From: Sphaerulina vaccinii
Lineage: Eukaryota > Ascomycota > Dothideomycetes > Mycosphaerellales > Mycosphaerellaceae
Length of the DNA: 64,000 bases
Direction: 5' to 3'
Assembly: GCA_022570795.1 (NCBI GenBank)
Contig: JAKUDP010000004.1
Location: 1,798,001 to 1,862,000, forward strand
The notes beneath the pieces are model-generated. The model was not told the origin of the DNA and ran no database searches. It saw only the letters and a program-made list of their open reading frames with translations. This document shows positions 42,101 through 53,036 of this stretch, in pieces. Every line of letters begins with the position of its first letter. The stretch's first letter is position 1. A program made the position numbers and the translations under genes.

Positions 42101-45100
42101 ATGGCCTCGAACGCAGCGTCTAGTTACGCCCCTACGATACCAGCTGGACATGGAGATCATATCGTTAGAACTCTCTCCAGGACTTTCTCGCGTGGCACGG
42201 TACACGAGCAGGGCCACCGATACGACGAGAAGGACGACAAGCCTGTCAGTAAAGCAGAAGACTGGCATCTGATGCCCGCTGTTAAGGAGTTCCACGAGAA
42301 TGATCAAGCTCAAGGACGACGACTTGGCGTTACATGGAACAACTTGACCATCAAAGGCGCTAGCAGCGGCGCTGCGATACACGACAACTTCTTGAGCCAG
42401 TTCAATATCCCCCAGCAGATCAAAGGGAAGCGCGGGAGCAATGGTTTGCAGGTCATTGTCAATTCCAGTTCAGGAAGTGTTCGACCAGGCGAAATGCTGC
42501 TCGTGCTTGGTCGCCCCGGCGCTGGTTGCACAAGTCTTTTGAAGGTCTTGTCTAATCGTAAGAAAGGGTAGGTCAACTGATCTCGCTGTGACGTACTCGA
42601 CTTGGCTAACGGTTGACAGATACGCAGAAATATCAGGCGACATACACTATGGCAGTATGAGTCAGCAGGAAGCAGAACAATACCGCGGGCAAATCGTCAT
42701 GAACCAGGAAGAAGAGATCTTCTACCCAACATTAACAGTTGGAAGGACTATGGACTTCGCAACACGTCTGAAGACACCAGAAGTATTGCCAGAAAAGGCC
42801 GAGAGTCGTGAGAAGCATAGACTAGGCATGAAGGAGTTCCTGATGGAGGCAATGGGCATTTCACACACTGCTGACACGAAGGTTGGCGATGCTTTTGTTC
42901 GAGGCGTGTCCGGTGGAGAACGCAAGCGTGTCTCGATCATCGAGACTTTGGTGTCGCAAGGAAGTAAGTTGCTGGCACGATGAGAATCTCTCGAGCTACT
43001 ACTGATACTACTCAGGTGTGTTCTGCTGGGACAATTCGACGCGAGGATTAGATGCAAGCAGTGCGCTCGACTTTACTCGCGCCCTGCGAGCCTTGACCGA
43101 CGAGCTTGGACTGACCACCATTGTCACACTCTACCAAGCTGGCAACGGCATCTTTGACCTCTTCGACAAGGTCTTGGTCCTGGACGAAGGTGAACAAGTA
43201 TACTACGGTCCTCGAGATCAAGCACGACCGTTCATGGAGAATGCAGGATTCGTGTGCGACAACGCTGCCAACGTTGCCGATTTCCTTACAGGAGTCACTG
43301 TGCCCAAAGAGCGAAAGATCCGAGAAGCCTGCGATAGCTTCCCCAGGACTGCGGAAGAGCTACGCGCAATATATGACAGGTCGAAGATCAAGTCGATCAT
43401 GGACACAGAGCTCGAATTCCCCACCACTCAGACTGCTATCGACTGGACACAGGAATTCAGAGACGCGGTTGGCATTGACAAACACAAGTCTCTGCCCAAG
43501 AAGTCTCCGCTGACTGTCTCGTTCTCCGCACAAGTCAAGGCTTGCGTCATTCGTCAATGTAAGTAGGAAGAGGTCTCCCACCTACAGAGTATGTGCTAAC
43601 CCCTCGCAGATCAGATCATCTGGGGAGACAAAGCCACGTTCGTTATCAAGCAAGGCTCCACGATCGTGCAAGCCCTTGTTGCGGGCTCACTATTCTACGA
43701 TGCTGCAGCGAACAGCTCTGGTCTGTTCGTGAAAGGTGGTGCAGTGTTCCTTGCGCTGTAAGTGACATGGACACGATCCGTCATATAAGACATGCAATAC
43801 ATGTACGTTGGACTTTGGGATAATACTAATGACTTCACAGCCTATACAACTCGCTCTTAGCCATGTCGGAGGTTACAGACTCTTTCGCTGGACGCCCAAT
43901 CCTAACAAAGCACAAAGCATTCGCCTTCTACAACCCAGCCGCCTTCTGTATCGCTCAGATTACTGCCGATGTACCCATCCTATTGATTCAGGTACGTGTC
44001 TCGACTTGGGGAGCAGAAAATCTTGGTCGATTACTGACTCGTGATAGGTTACATGCTTCGACATCATCCTGTACTGGATGACTGGCTTAGCAGCGACGGC
44101 TAGCCAATTCTTCACATTCTGGTTCATCACGTTCCTCGCCACGTTCGTCATGACAGCATTCTTTCGCATGTGCGGTGGTAAGTGACTGAGATACTTGCTT
44201 GGGTCTTGATCATTCCAAAACTGACATCGACATAGCTGCGTTCCCAAACTTCGATGCTGCATCAAAAGTCTCTGGCTTCGCGGTATCTGCGCTGGTCACT
44301 TTCGTGGGATACGAACAGCCAAAGCCTCAGATGCATCCCTGGTTTGTTTGGTAAGTTCGTATCACCGCAGCCCATCTGGAGATGTTCCTTGCAGTAGTCA
44401 GTACTAATCACAGAGCAGGATATACTGGATCAATCCACTTGCTTACGCTTTCGAATCGCTTCTGGCCAATGAGTTCTCCGGTACGACAATCCCATGTGCA
44501 AACAACAACATGATACCGAACTATCTTCCACAATACCTCGATGGTCCGGCAGCATGCTCAGGTGTCGGAGGCGCACGCCCCTTTGAGACCGAAGTGTCTG
44601 GAGACGACTATCTGGCCAGTCTATCGTATTCTGCTTCCCACATTTGGCGCAATGTAGGCATTCTCTTTGCCTGGTGGGTCCTCTTCGTCGCTCTCACGAT
44701 TGGCTTCACTCTTCGATGGCGAGATGCGGGCGAGGCTGGTACGAATCTCGTGATACCTCGCGAACACATCAAGAAGCATGCCGCTGTTACTGTTGCCAAG
44801 GATGAGGAGTCTCAGTCTTCTGGTAAGAAGAGTCATACCTCCAGCGAGGTCTCGGCTACGAACAACAACGATGTGAACCGGCAGCTCGTCCGCAACACCT
44901 CGGTGTTTACTTGGCGGAACCTCACATACACTGTGAAGACTCCTAGTGGCGACCGAGTTCTTCTCGACAATGTACACGGCTATGTCAAACCTGGTATGCT
45001 GGGTGCATTGATGGGTTCATCGGGCGCCGGCAAGACGACGTGTAAGTCATGCTCAGGTGAATAACGGCAATGGGCTTCATGCTAATGAGATTTAGTGCTC

Positions 45101-47218
45101 GACGTCCTAGCCCAACGCAAGACCGACGGCACCATCAAAGGAGAGATCATGGTTGACGGACGTCTTCTGCCCGTGTCGTTTCAGAGGTCTGCTGGATACT
45201 GTGAGCAACTCGACGTCCATGAGCCATACGCGACTGTGCGGGAAGCGCTCGAATTCTCCGCACTACTCCGCCAGTCGCGCGACACGCCAAGAGAGGAGAA
45301 GATCGCCTACGTCGACACCATCATCGAGCTCCTGGAACTCCGAGATCTGGAGCATACACTCATCGGGCGAGTTGGAGCTGGTCTCACTGTCGAGCAACGA
45401 AAGCGTGTCACGATTGGAGTCGAACTTGTGTCGAAGCCTTCGATTCTGATCTTTCTGGATGAACCCACTTCTGGCCTTGATGGGCAAGCAGCTTACAGTA
45501 CGTTGGAATGCGAGCATGTGTCGGAGCTACTTACTGACTTTCTTTCTACTGCACAGGTACATTACAGTTCCTTCGCAAGCTCGCCGATGTTGGTCAAGCC
45601 GTTCTCGTCACGATTCATCAGGTACGTGCAATGGAAGCGCCTCTCGCGAGCTTTGCTAGCTTTGCTATCTTTACTAACACTCCGTCCACAAGCCCTCCGC
45701 CCAGCTCTTCGCCCAGTTCGATACACTACTCCTACTTGCAAAAGGTGGCAAGACCGTCTACTTTGGCGACATTGGCGATGAAGCTTCGACTATCCGTGAC
45801 TACTTTGGCCGCAATGGTGCTCCTTGTCCCGCAGCCTCAAATCCGGCAGAACATATGATCGATGTAGTTTCGGGACGTCTGTCGAAAGGCAAAGACTGGA
45901 ACAGTGTCTGGCTGGAGTCTCCAGAGGCCAAGAAGATGACCCAGGACTTGGATGGTAAGTGCTTGTCATACAATGAGTGCTCAATCACTCGCTAACTATG
46001 CACTTTCAGACATTATCACCACAGCCGCTGGCAAGCCACCTGGAACCGAGGACGACGGGCACGAATTCGCTACATCTTTGGTCGAACAGACACGACTGGT
46101 CACTCAACGCATGAATGTGGCTCTGTATAGGAACGTTGACTATATCAACAACAAGCTTTCCCTACACATAGGGTCAGCACTGTTCAACGGCTTTACTTTC
46201 TGGATGATCGGCAGCTCGGTCGCAAGTCAGCAGGAAGTGCTTTTTGCTATCTTCAACTTCATCTTCGTGGCTCCTGGCGTCATTAACCAGCTGCAACCTC
46301 TATTCGTGAGTATTCTCCCATTAGGGGCGTGTATGGCTGCGAATGCTAACATTCTGTTCCTAGATCGAGAGACGCGACATCTACGAAACGCGAGAGAAGA
46401 AGTCAAAGATGTACAGCTGGATTGCATTCGTAACTGGCCTTATTGTCTCCGAGATACCATACCTGATGATTTGCGGTGTCTTATACTTCGGTAAGTCCCA
46501 CGCACACACTCCCTAGACACTGTAGGCTTGTAACATTTACTAACGATTCCATAGTGTGCTTCTACTACACGGTAGGCTTTCCAACCGACAGCAACAAAGC
46601 CGGAGCCACCCTATTCGTCATGCTCATCTACGAGTTCATCTACACTGGCATTGGCCAGTTCGTCGCTGCGTATGCTCCGAACGCAACATTTGCGTCACTG
46701 GTGAACCCACTTCTCATTGGTACTCTGGTCTCCTTCTGCGGAGTGCTTGTTCCATATGCCCAGATTCAGGAATTCTGGCGTTACTGGATCTACTGGCTGT
46801 AAGCTCCACTCGTTTCTACTCATGTCTCATCATATGTACTGACTCTACCTCAAGCAATCCCTTCAACTATGTCATTGGCGCGTTGCTGGTGTTCGCCGAC
46901 TTCGACAAGCCTGTCCACTGTAAGGAGACCGAGTTCGCTCGCTTCAATCCACCTTCAGGTCAGTCGTGCATGGAATACATGGCACCTTATCTTTCTGGAC
47001 CAGGCGCGAGAAACAACCTCACCAATCCGGATGCGACCAGCAATTGCAGAGTCTGCGTGTATCAGCGCGGAAGTGACTACTTGTACAGTGTGAATCTGCT
47101 GGACTACTACTTTGCATGGAGAGACGCTGCGATTTGTGTCATCTTCGCTCTGTCGTCGTACGCCATGGTCTATCTGCTGATGAAGCTGCGGACCAAGGCA
47201 TCAAAGGCTGCAGAGTAG
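42101..47218 (+). CDS. PDR-type (ABCG) multidrug ABC transporter, 1426 residues
   Basis: Fifteen exons join without a frame error: starts at 42101, 42620, 43016, 43610, 43841, 44048, 44236, 44419, 45096, 45557, 45693, 46010, 46364, 46555 and 46855, ending at 47218. The layout is NBD-TMD-NBD-TMD, typical of fungal pleiotropic drug resistance pumps. NBD1 has GRPGAGCTS (about 137-145; Cys replaces the Walker A Lys, normal for this family), signature VSGGERKRVS and the degenerate Walker B CWDNSTRGLD. NBD2 has canonical GSSGAGKTT (about 832-840), LIFLDEPTSGLD and an altered signature, LTVEQRKRVTIG. Such pumps export azoles, plant toxins or the cell's own metabolites from the plasma membrane. It converges on the UstYa-like gene 174 bases away. 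Confidence 0.95.
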
Positions 47219-47391
47219 GGTCTGAGTCATGGTGCATGTACTTCGGACAGTATTCATTAGCATACATGGAGTTTGGTGTTTAAGGGCATCATCGGCATCA
47301 GAAGGCGTTATGGGCTTGTTCTTGAAGACAATGCTAGAGATAGGATAACAGACCATATGATACAGCAATAGAGTCGCAGCAGAAGAGCTGT

Positions 47392-48157
47392 CTATATTTG
47401 ATGGCCCTCAACGAACTTCACTATGTCGTCCCAACTTCGGCACTGATGCGTCACACCCCATCCACCCACCACTCCTTTACTACCTGCCTTTGGCCATTCG
47501 AGTGTCGTGTCTCCAGCACACATGATGCCTTGCCTGAGGTAGTCAAAACAATGGTCCATGTGCCTCGATTGTTTCAGAACATGCTTTCTCGCATCCGCAT
47601 CGACCTGTTCGTCTAATTTGAACCGGAGCAGAGAAGCGTGTTCGCGAATCTTGGTCAAACAATGCAATTGATGGAAAGCTGAGACGTCGTAAAGAAAGCC
47701 CTTGCCAGATGTGCTGTTCTTTCCAGGTGGAAGATCATATGTCTCCGGATCCTCGACCAGTACGAAACCTTCATTGGGTGGCATGAGAGACGTCCAGGCT
47801 ATGTCGGAGTCATGCGATGAGCCAGAGAACTTCGCATCAGGTTCGAATGTGATAGCTTTTGTTGGTACTATGGCGTGTGTCAGCATTTAAAGGTAGCTCT
47901 GGTGAGTGATGACCGGACATACTGGGTGGCACGAAGGAGAGTGTTGTTGGTAGTATGTCGCATTGTGATGAGAATCTACCAGCAAAGAAGAAGAATGCGA
48001 ACAATGCGAACAAATTGAAGAGGAATGCGCCCCATGCCCAGAATCCCAAGTAGTATCGTGATCTCTCGGGTGTCGGCTCATGTGCAGTAAGTCCTTCTGG
48101 ATGGTTCTCCAATTTGCTGTAAGCCGCCTCTTTGCTGTATGCGAATAGTTTGATCAT
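47392..48157 (-). CDS. UstYa-like (DUF3328) protein, 236 residues
   Basis: Exons 47923-48157 and 47392-47867, joined with a one-base carry, give 236 residues. One N-terminal membrane span (WAWGAFLFNLFALFAFFFF, about residues 40-58) precedes the domain. The two HxxHC motifs that define the family are present: HQLHC and HMDHC, the second followed by FDYLRQGIMCAGD. Family members such as UstYa/UstYb are oxidases that cyclise or modify ribosomal peptides and other secondary metabolites, usually inside a biosynthetic cluster. Here the neighbours are a PDR pump (convergent, 174 bases), a cutinase gene, a C2H2/Zn2Cys6 regulator and a dehydrogenase; no precursor peptide or second UstY gene was found. 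Confidence 0.88.
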
Positions 48158-48930
48158 GTTTGCGATGCTGCATATAGAGAGATGGTCATCAAGTCATGTT
48201 TGAAGCTGCCGTGCGAAAGGTGATGGCTCAGCAAGCTCGGGTAGGTATTTATTCAAAGAAAGGTACAGCTCGTAGCTGCCTGCGGTGGTGTCGGACTTCG
48301 AGCTCAGAATCTGGTACAGTGTCGTCCAAGAACACCCTGAGAACCAACTTTGCAGAGAAACGAGCTCGCTTGCATATAGCCTTCACATTCTATGCATAAC
48401 GTCGATCTGCGGAGAGCTAGCTTCATTCAGTGTCCTTAAGCCGACTGCTTGGCTCTTGGCCTCACGCTGACTTATACGAGAACGTATACAGGTCCGAGCG
48501 AAGAAACGCACTATATGCAATCAGCAGACCACGTGTGCGGAGTACAGAACTGGTTGTCTTCCCACAAATGCAGGAGCATACAAGGAGCTCTCGCATACCA
48601 TTCGTACCAGTTTTACTGCTCGAATATTCTGCCAACAGCTTGTCGCGTAAACGTAACCTGCTAGCACATCCTGCCACTCTGGGTTGGGCCAAGACATGTT
48701 CGGCTATACAAAGTGCTGCAAGAGCGCTGCAGCGGATGTGTTCATGCCTACGGCCGATCGTAGCTGCAGTTTACAATATTCGCTGTGTTGTCTTGGAGAA
48801 GGAGTCGACCAAGGCGGGTTCTATTCTTCCGTGATGGCATATAAAGGGAAGACCTGGTTGTGACCTTCAACACATCTCCAACAGTCTTCGAGCATCTACC
48901 TCTTATTCTCATACTCTCCACTCCATCATC
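48158..48930. other. Divergent intergenic region
   Basis: 773 bases between the UstYa-like gene and the cutinase gene, transcribed away from each other. TATAAA at 48840-48845 is the likely TATA box of the cutinase gene, about 90 bases before its ATG. A search by eye for a repeated peptide with Lys-Arg cleavage sites found none. Confidence 0.4.
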
Positions 48931-49706
48931 ATGAGAATTGCCAGTCTCGCTTCCCTGCTGGCTGCCACAGCCATTGCAGCTCCCACTGAGATGCTTGAGC
49001 CTCGCCAAGCAGTTGGCAACACCGCGAACGAACTCGAGTGGTGCATGTCGTCCACTGATCCTAATCTTCGCTCGAGGCTCGACGCAGCCAGGAAACCTCG
49101 TAAGTGCAGTCGGACTTCTGCACACTGTGGACTATGCTGACAGCTTATGTAGGGCGACAACCTAGGACCAGCAACCTGCAATCAACTCAAGTCCGCCTAT
49201 GGAAGCTCTCGTGTGGCCTGCCAAGGCATCGGTGGACCATACTCAGCTGGCCTTTTCGACAACTTCGCATCAGAGGGAACGACCACCGCTGCCATCAACG
49301 AGGGCATTAGACTGTTCAACCTTGCCAGAAGCAAGTGTCCTAACTCGAAAGTGGTTGCTGGTGGGTACAGCCAAGGAGCAGCACTCATCACTGGGTCCGT
49401 TCGACGCCTGTCAACAGCCAGCAAGACAAACCTGGTGGGTGTTGTGATGTATGGCTCGACACGCACAGGTAAGTACTTTCTCCTTCTCCAAAGCTTGAGG
49501 CTTCACTGACCCTCTCCTCTGCAGACGAGGAAGGTGGCAGAATCCCTAACTACCCACGCGCCAACACTCTCAACATTTGTGCTCCAGACGATGGTGTCTG
49601 TGATGGCGGGCTCGATGTCACGGCAGGACATTCAGGTTATCTTGACGATGTCCCGACTGCTGTCGGCTTCTTGCGTGGACGTGTGCCTGCAGCTGGTGGT
49701 ATCTGA
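48931..49706 (+). pseudogene. Cutinase (CE5) with a frame break in exon 1
   Basis: ATG at 48931 starts a good signal peptide (Leu/Ala core, cleavage near AIA-AP) and pro-region up to about 49036. The cutinase core then continues in another frame (PLILIFARGSTQPGNL) to a donor at 49100. Exons 49153-49468 and 49525-49706 carry the rest in frame: the nucleophile GGYSQGAA, the paired Cys, the catalytic Asp region CAPDDGVC and the His in TAGHSGY. A loss of two bases near 49031-49040 explains the break; no GT-AG intron can. Cutinases are secreted serine esterases that cleave cutin and other polyesters. All catalytic residues and both introns are intact, so the damage is either very recent, a sequence error, or a population variant. 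Confidence 0.7.
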
Positions 49707-49771
49707 AATTGTCTCGAGATTGTGCTCGTTCTGGCTAGATGCTCGTGGTGTCTCAAGAGACCGCGGACATT

Positions 49772-51133
49772 TCATTGAGCAAGAGAAGCAGCTAGCATGA
49801 CCAAACCTCCGAAGCCATGCGTATTTGAAAGCCACTCTTCCCAAGCTGCTACATTCCTACTCTTCTTCGAATAGGAATCTGCACCACATAACTTCTCCCT
49901 AATCAAAACGGTATGATCGAGCAGCAGGGATGACTCGTTCAATCTCACCAGCTCGCCACTCTTTGCCATTCCATAGGTTTCATCGTAGCCTTCACTTTCC
50001 AGCTTCCACGTGTGCGCTTCAGGTGCTTCCCACAGTCGTTTCCGGGCAGGCAGCGGCGCGAGGAGTAGATCTGTTGGGAGAGCACACAGGTTGACAGGCT
50101 GAAAGTACACAAGCATGTTGATGATGCGCATAACAAGCGAGAGCCTACGCCGTGACTCTTCCAGGATCCAGTCTTCCCAGCTCGGTATTCTGTCTGCTCG
50201 CTGTGCAGCTCGCGCTCGGCGCCCTGCATCAATCACACTGAACTGCTCAATGGCTGCGGTGATCGTGTCAACGAGCAAGGAGTCCAGATTGTTGTGTTCA
50301 GTTTCACCTTCGTCTAGCCTGACAAAGATGTATATCGAAATGGCTTGCATGGCAGTAAGTAACGTCTTCTCGTCAACGACATAGCGACCCGCGCGTATAT
50401 TCTCACACTCAGTTCGTACATTCCTCCAGAATAGCTTTCGTGAGCCCTTCGGACTGCTAATCATGTGTATGAGGCTGATACAGTTGGCCAAAGGCTCGGA
50501 TACGTTCGCATTCGATGATTGGCTTGGGTGTATAAATGGCGGCAGAGTATCGTGGTGGAGCATGTCTCTCAGATACGACTTGAAAGTGGCGAGTATCAAA
50601 ATAGTGACTCTTTGCATGCCGGTGTCCTGATTGTGACGCTGTGTCAATGTGCGGACCTCAGTCGCTGGCATAGTAGGCAATGTCATGTCCCAAGAAGGCA
50701 TTCCAAGCAGTGCATCATCAATCGTCGACCAGTCGAGATAGTTCATGTTTAGCACATCCAGCTCAGTGCCTGTGTAGTCGGTGTCGACACTAGTCGCTGG
50801 CTGTGGTTGTGATGTCGGCGCGACAGCACTCGCACCATTACCACTGGCCTGGATTGCATTCGAAGTGTTTGAGGTCTTACTGGGCTTTATGTTGCCAGTA
50901 TTGTAGTGGCACTCATGCTTCTTGTTGGCGCATCTGCCGCAAGCAGGTCGGACGCCATCACAGCGTATCTGCGATTTCGCGCAAGCAACGCAAGACCGCG
51001 AACGACTAGTTACACCGACCTTTCGCGAGCGACAATAGTACCCATGTCGCTTCAGAGATGACTGCCTGTTGAATGGCTTATCACATAGTGTGCATCGGAG
51101 AACGGATTTCGTGCTGTCCATTTGAGTGTTCAT
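49772..51133 (-). CDS. C2H2 plus Zn2Cys6 transcription factor, 453 residues
   Basis: A single exon from ATG at 51131-51133. Residues about 14-35 form a C2H2 finger (CTLCDKPFNRQSSLKRHGYYC, with the last ligand a Cys). Directly after, residues about 48-76 form a Zn2Cys6 binuclear cluster (CVACAKSQIRCDGVRPACGRC then C). This double-finger head is typical of a fungal-specific class of regulators. The region from about 170 on resembles the fungal regulator middle domain (helical, ligand or co-regulator part). The C terminus ends rather abruptly, so a small 3' exon cannot be excluded. It lies between the cutinase and the dehydrogenase genes and is divergent from the latter, a classic layout for a pathway-specific regulator. 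Confidence 0.88.
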   Translation of the reverse strand: MNTQMDSTKSVLRCTLCDKPFNRQSSLKRHGYYCRSRKVGVTSRSRSCVACAKSQIRCDGVRPACGRCANKKHECHYNTGNIKPSKTSNTSNAIQASGNGASAVAPTSQPQPATSVDTDYTGTELDVLNMNYLDWSTIDDALLGMPSWDMTLPTMPATEVRTLTQRHNQDTGMQRVTILILATFKSYLRDMLHHDTLPPFIHPSQSSNANVSEPLANCISLIHMISSPKGSRKLFWRNVRTECENIRAGRYVVDEKTLLTAMQAISIYIFVRLDEGETEHNNLDSLLVDTITAAIEQFSVIDAGRRARAAQRADRIPSWEDWILEESRRRLSLVMRIINMLVYFQPVNLCALPTDLLLAPLPARKRLWEAPEAHTWKLESEGYDETYGMAKSGELVRLNESSLLLDHTVLIREKLCGADSYSKKSRNVAAWEEWLSNTHGFGGLVMLAASLAQ

Positions 51134-51545
51134 TTTGCGCCGGAGGGTTCAGAAGATGTTGGTGACTGACGTTGCTTTGCGCAAGTGAGGTCGGTACCTT
51201 TGTCGAATCCTGGCTTACAAATGTTGCCTGCTTTGTGCGACGGGATGCGGATCCTTCGGTCGGTACAATTTGCACAGCGGGCCAATCGCCTTGCTTCGTC
51301 TTTGTGTCCAGTATAGGAACAGTTTGGTATGCGAATACCAAAGGTCTGAACGGAGTGCCGTGAAATGCAAGCACATCATTCATACTGATCGCAAACACAG
51401 CAATTGTTGCTGGCTCGATTTGTCAGTCTGGTAGAGATGAACTCGATAAAAGTGCCCACGTCTGCTGCAGAAGCAAGAAAGACGAAACACATCAGAACAA
51501 CAGCATCTAGTCCACTTCAAAGACCAACTCAACCAACGAAACGAA
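51134..51545. other. Divergent intergenic region between regulator and dehydrogenase
   Basis: 412 bases containing both promoters. No clear palindromic CGG triplet pair was noticed. Confidence 0.4.
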
Positions 51546-52757
51546 ATGGCAGCTCCATGGCCCTCCGCGACTAAGGTCTGGCACGACACAGCCTACCACG
51601 CCATCTCAGCCAAACGTCCTGAACTCTCTGCTAAGGGCAAGTCCGTTGTCGTTACTGGAGGTGGAACCGGCATTGGTGCAGAGACCGCCTACGTCTTCGC
51701 CTCAGCCGGCGCATCTCGCATTGCGCTCTTTGGCCGTAGAGAGGCACCACTCCTCGCCACAAAGGAAAGGTAAGCAAGGTAGTAGGCAGAAGCCATGCCA
51801 TCTCTTCGGTGTCTCACCAAGCTTACACTCGCTTGGGCGCTGAGCACGAGGACAGCCATTGATGAGCGAGCCTGCGATTTCAGAGACATTTGCTAACGAA
51901 CCTTGCTTGTAGGATCCAAACCGACTTTCCATCAGTCGAAGTCTTCACTGCTTCCACAGATATTTCCAACAAGCAGCAGGTCAATGATAACTTTGACCAA
52001 TTCGGCAAAGTAGACGTCCTGGTCAGCAACGCGGCAATTGGCGGCCCATTCGACTCTGTTGAAGAAGTCGATAGCGAGAAGTTCATGAACGCAGTAAGCA
52101 AAGATGCAGGCAGAAGGCACGCCCTCTCTTCAGTGTCGCACTCACTCAGGCGCCGAGTCTGAGAACAGACACTAATGAGACAGGCTGCATTTTCAGAGAT
52201 ACTTGCTAACCCTTCCTTTCAGGTCCACGTCAACCTCGGAGGCAACCTGAACGTAGCACAAGCCTTTTCACGCCATGCATCGAGGGTTGCAGTTGTGATC
52301 GATGTCAGCTCTGCTGCTGCGCATTTGAATCTTGGTCCGGGTTTTGCGGCGTATTCCGTTTCCAAAATGGCAGTCTATCGCATGTGGGATGCCTTCGCTT
52401 TCAAGTCTCCAGAGATCAGTATCTTCCATATTCAGCCCGGCGTGGTGGACACCGATATGAACAGAGAAGCTGGAGGAGTCGCAGCTTTAGGATTTGAGGA
52501 TCATGGTGAGTCGCACACACTCTAGAATTCGGGGTCAAGTGGCTAATGCTCCAACAGTATCTCTGCCAGCGCACTTCAACCTCTGGCTCGCCAGTCCAGA
52601 AGCCAGGTTTTTGAAGAATAAGTTCCTTTGGGTCAATTGGGATGTCGATGAGCTCAAGGCTCAAGCCAAGGAAATTGAAGCTGGTACCAGGTATAACATC
52701 GGTCTGGTTGGATGGCCATGCGGAGCTGATGAAGATGCGCCTGCCTGGAAGGCTTGA
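51546..52757 (+). CDS. Short-chain dehydrogenase/reductase, 295 residues
   Basis: Exons 51546-51769, 51913-52093, 52223-52505 and 52558-52757 join in frame. The Rossmann fold shows the nucleotide loop TGGGTGIG (about residues 38-45), the structural NAA in VLVSNAAIGG, and the catalytic Ser (DVSSAAAH) with YSVSK. It is a classical SDR using NAD(P)H; the substrate is not predictable. Its first two introns (143 and 129 bases) are homologous to each other, see the repeat entries. It is divergent from the C2H2/Zn2Cys6 regulator, 412 bases away, which suggests joint control. Confidence 0.9.
51770..51912 (+). repeat. Intron 1 of the dehydrogenase, introner-like copy A
   Basis: The 143-base intron starts GTAAGCAAGG and ends TTGTAG. 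Over its first 48 bases it matches intron 2 at about 39 positions, and over the 63 bases ending in TTGCTAAC at about three quarters of positions. It can form a hairpin through CTCGCT and AGCACGAG. A phase-2 position in the frame separates it from copy B (phase 0). Confidence 0.8.
52094..52222 (+). repeat. Intron 2 of the dehydrogenase, introner-like copy B
   Basis: The 129-base intron starts GTAAGCAAAG and ends TTTCAG. Shared blocks with copy A in the same order are GGCAGAAG, TCTCTTC, GTGTC, GGCGC, ATGAG, TTTCAGAGA and TTGCTAAC. The flanking exons are not similar, so only the intron was duplicated. Confidence 0.8.
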
Positions 52758-53036
52758 TCGCAATGAGCCACTACGCCCATGAATTCGCAGACCTGGTGCT
52801 GTCGGAATCTTGTCGAGCTTTCAGAGATATGGCGACCGGTATTTTCTGCAGTCTAGTGCGCGGTAATGAGAATAGATGTTGAGTGCCATAGGGCTTGAAA
52901 GAACTGTCGCTTTCGCATTTTCGAATTTCTACCTACTAGTAGTTCTCATCATAGCGCCATATCGTGCTATGTCATCAATGCTACCCGTGCTGCCTATAGA
53001 ACGCCAACATAACTATTCGACGTGCAAAGCTCACTC

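Noticed and set aside
42515..42540. Cys in place of the Walker A Lys in the first ATP site of the ABC transporter
   Set aside because: This is the normal state of fungal PDR pumps, which have one degenerate site.
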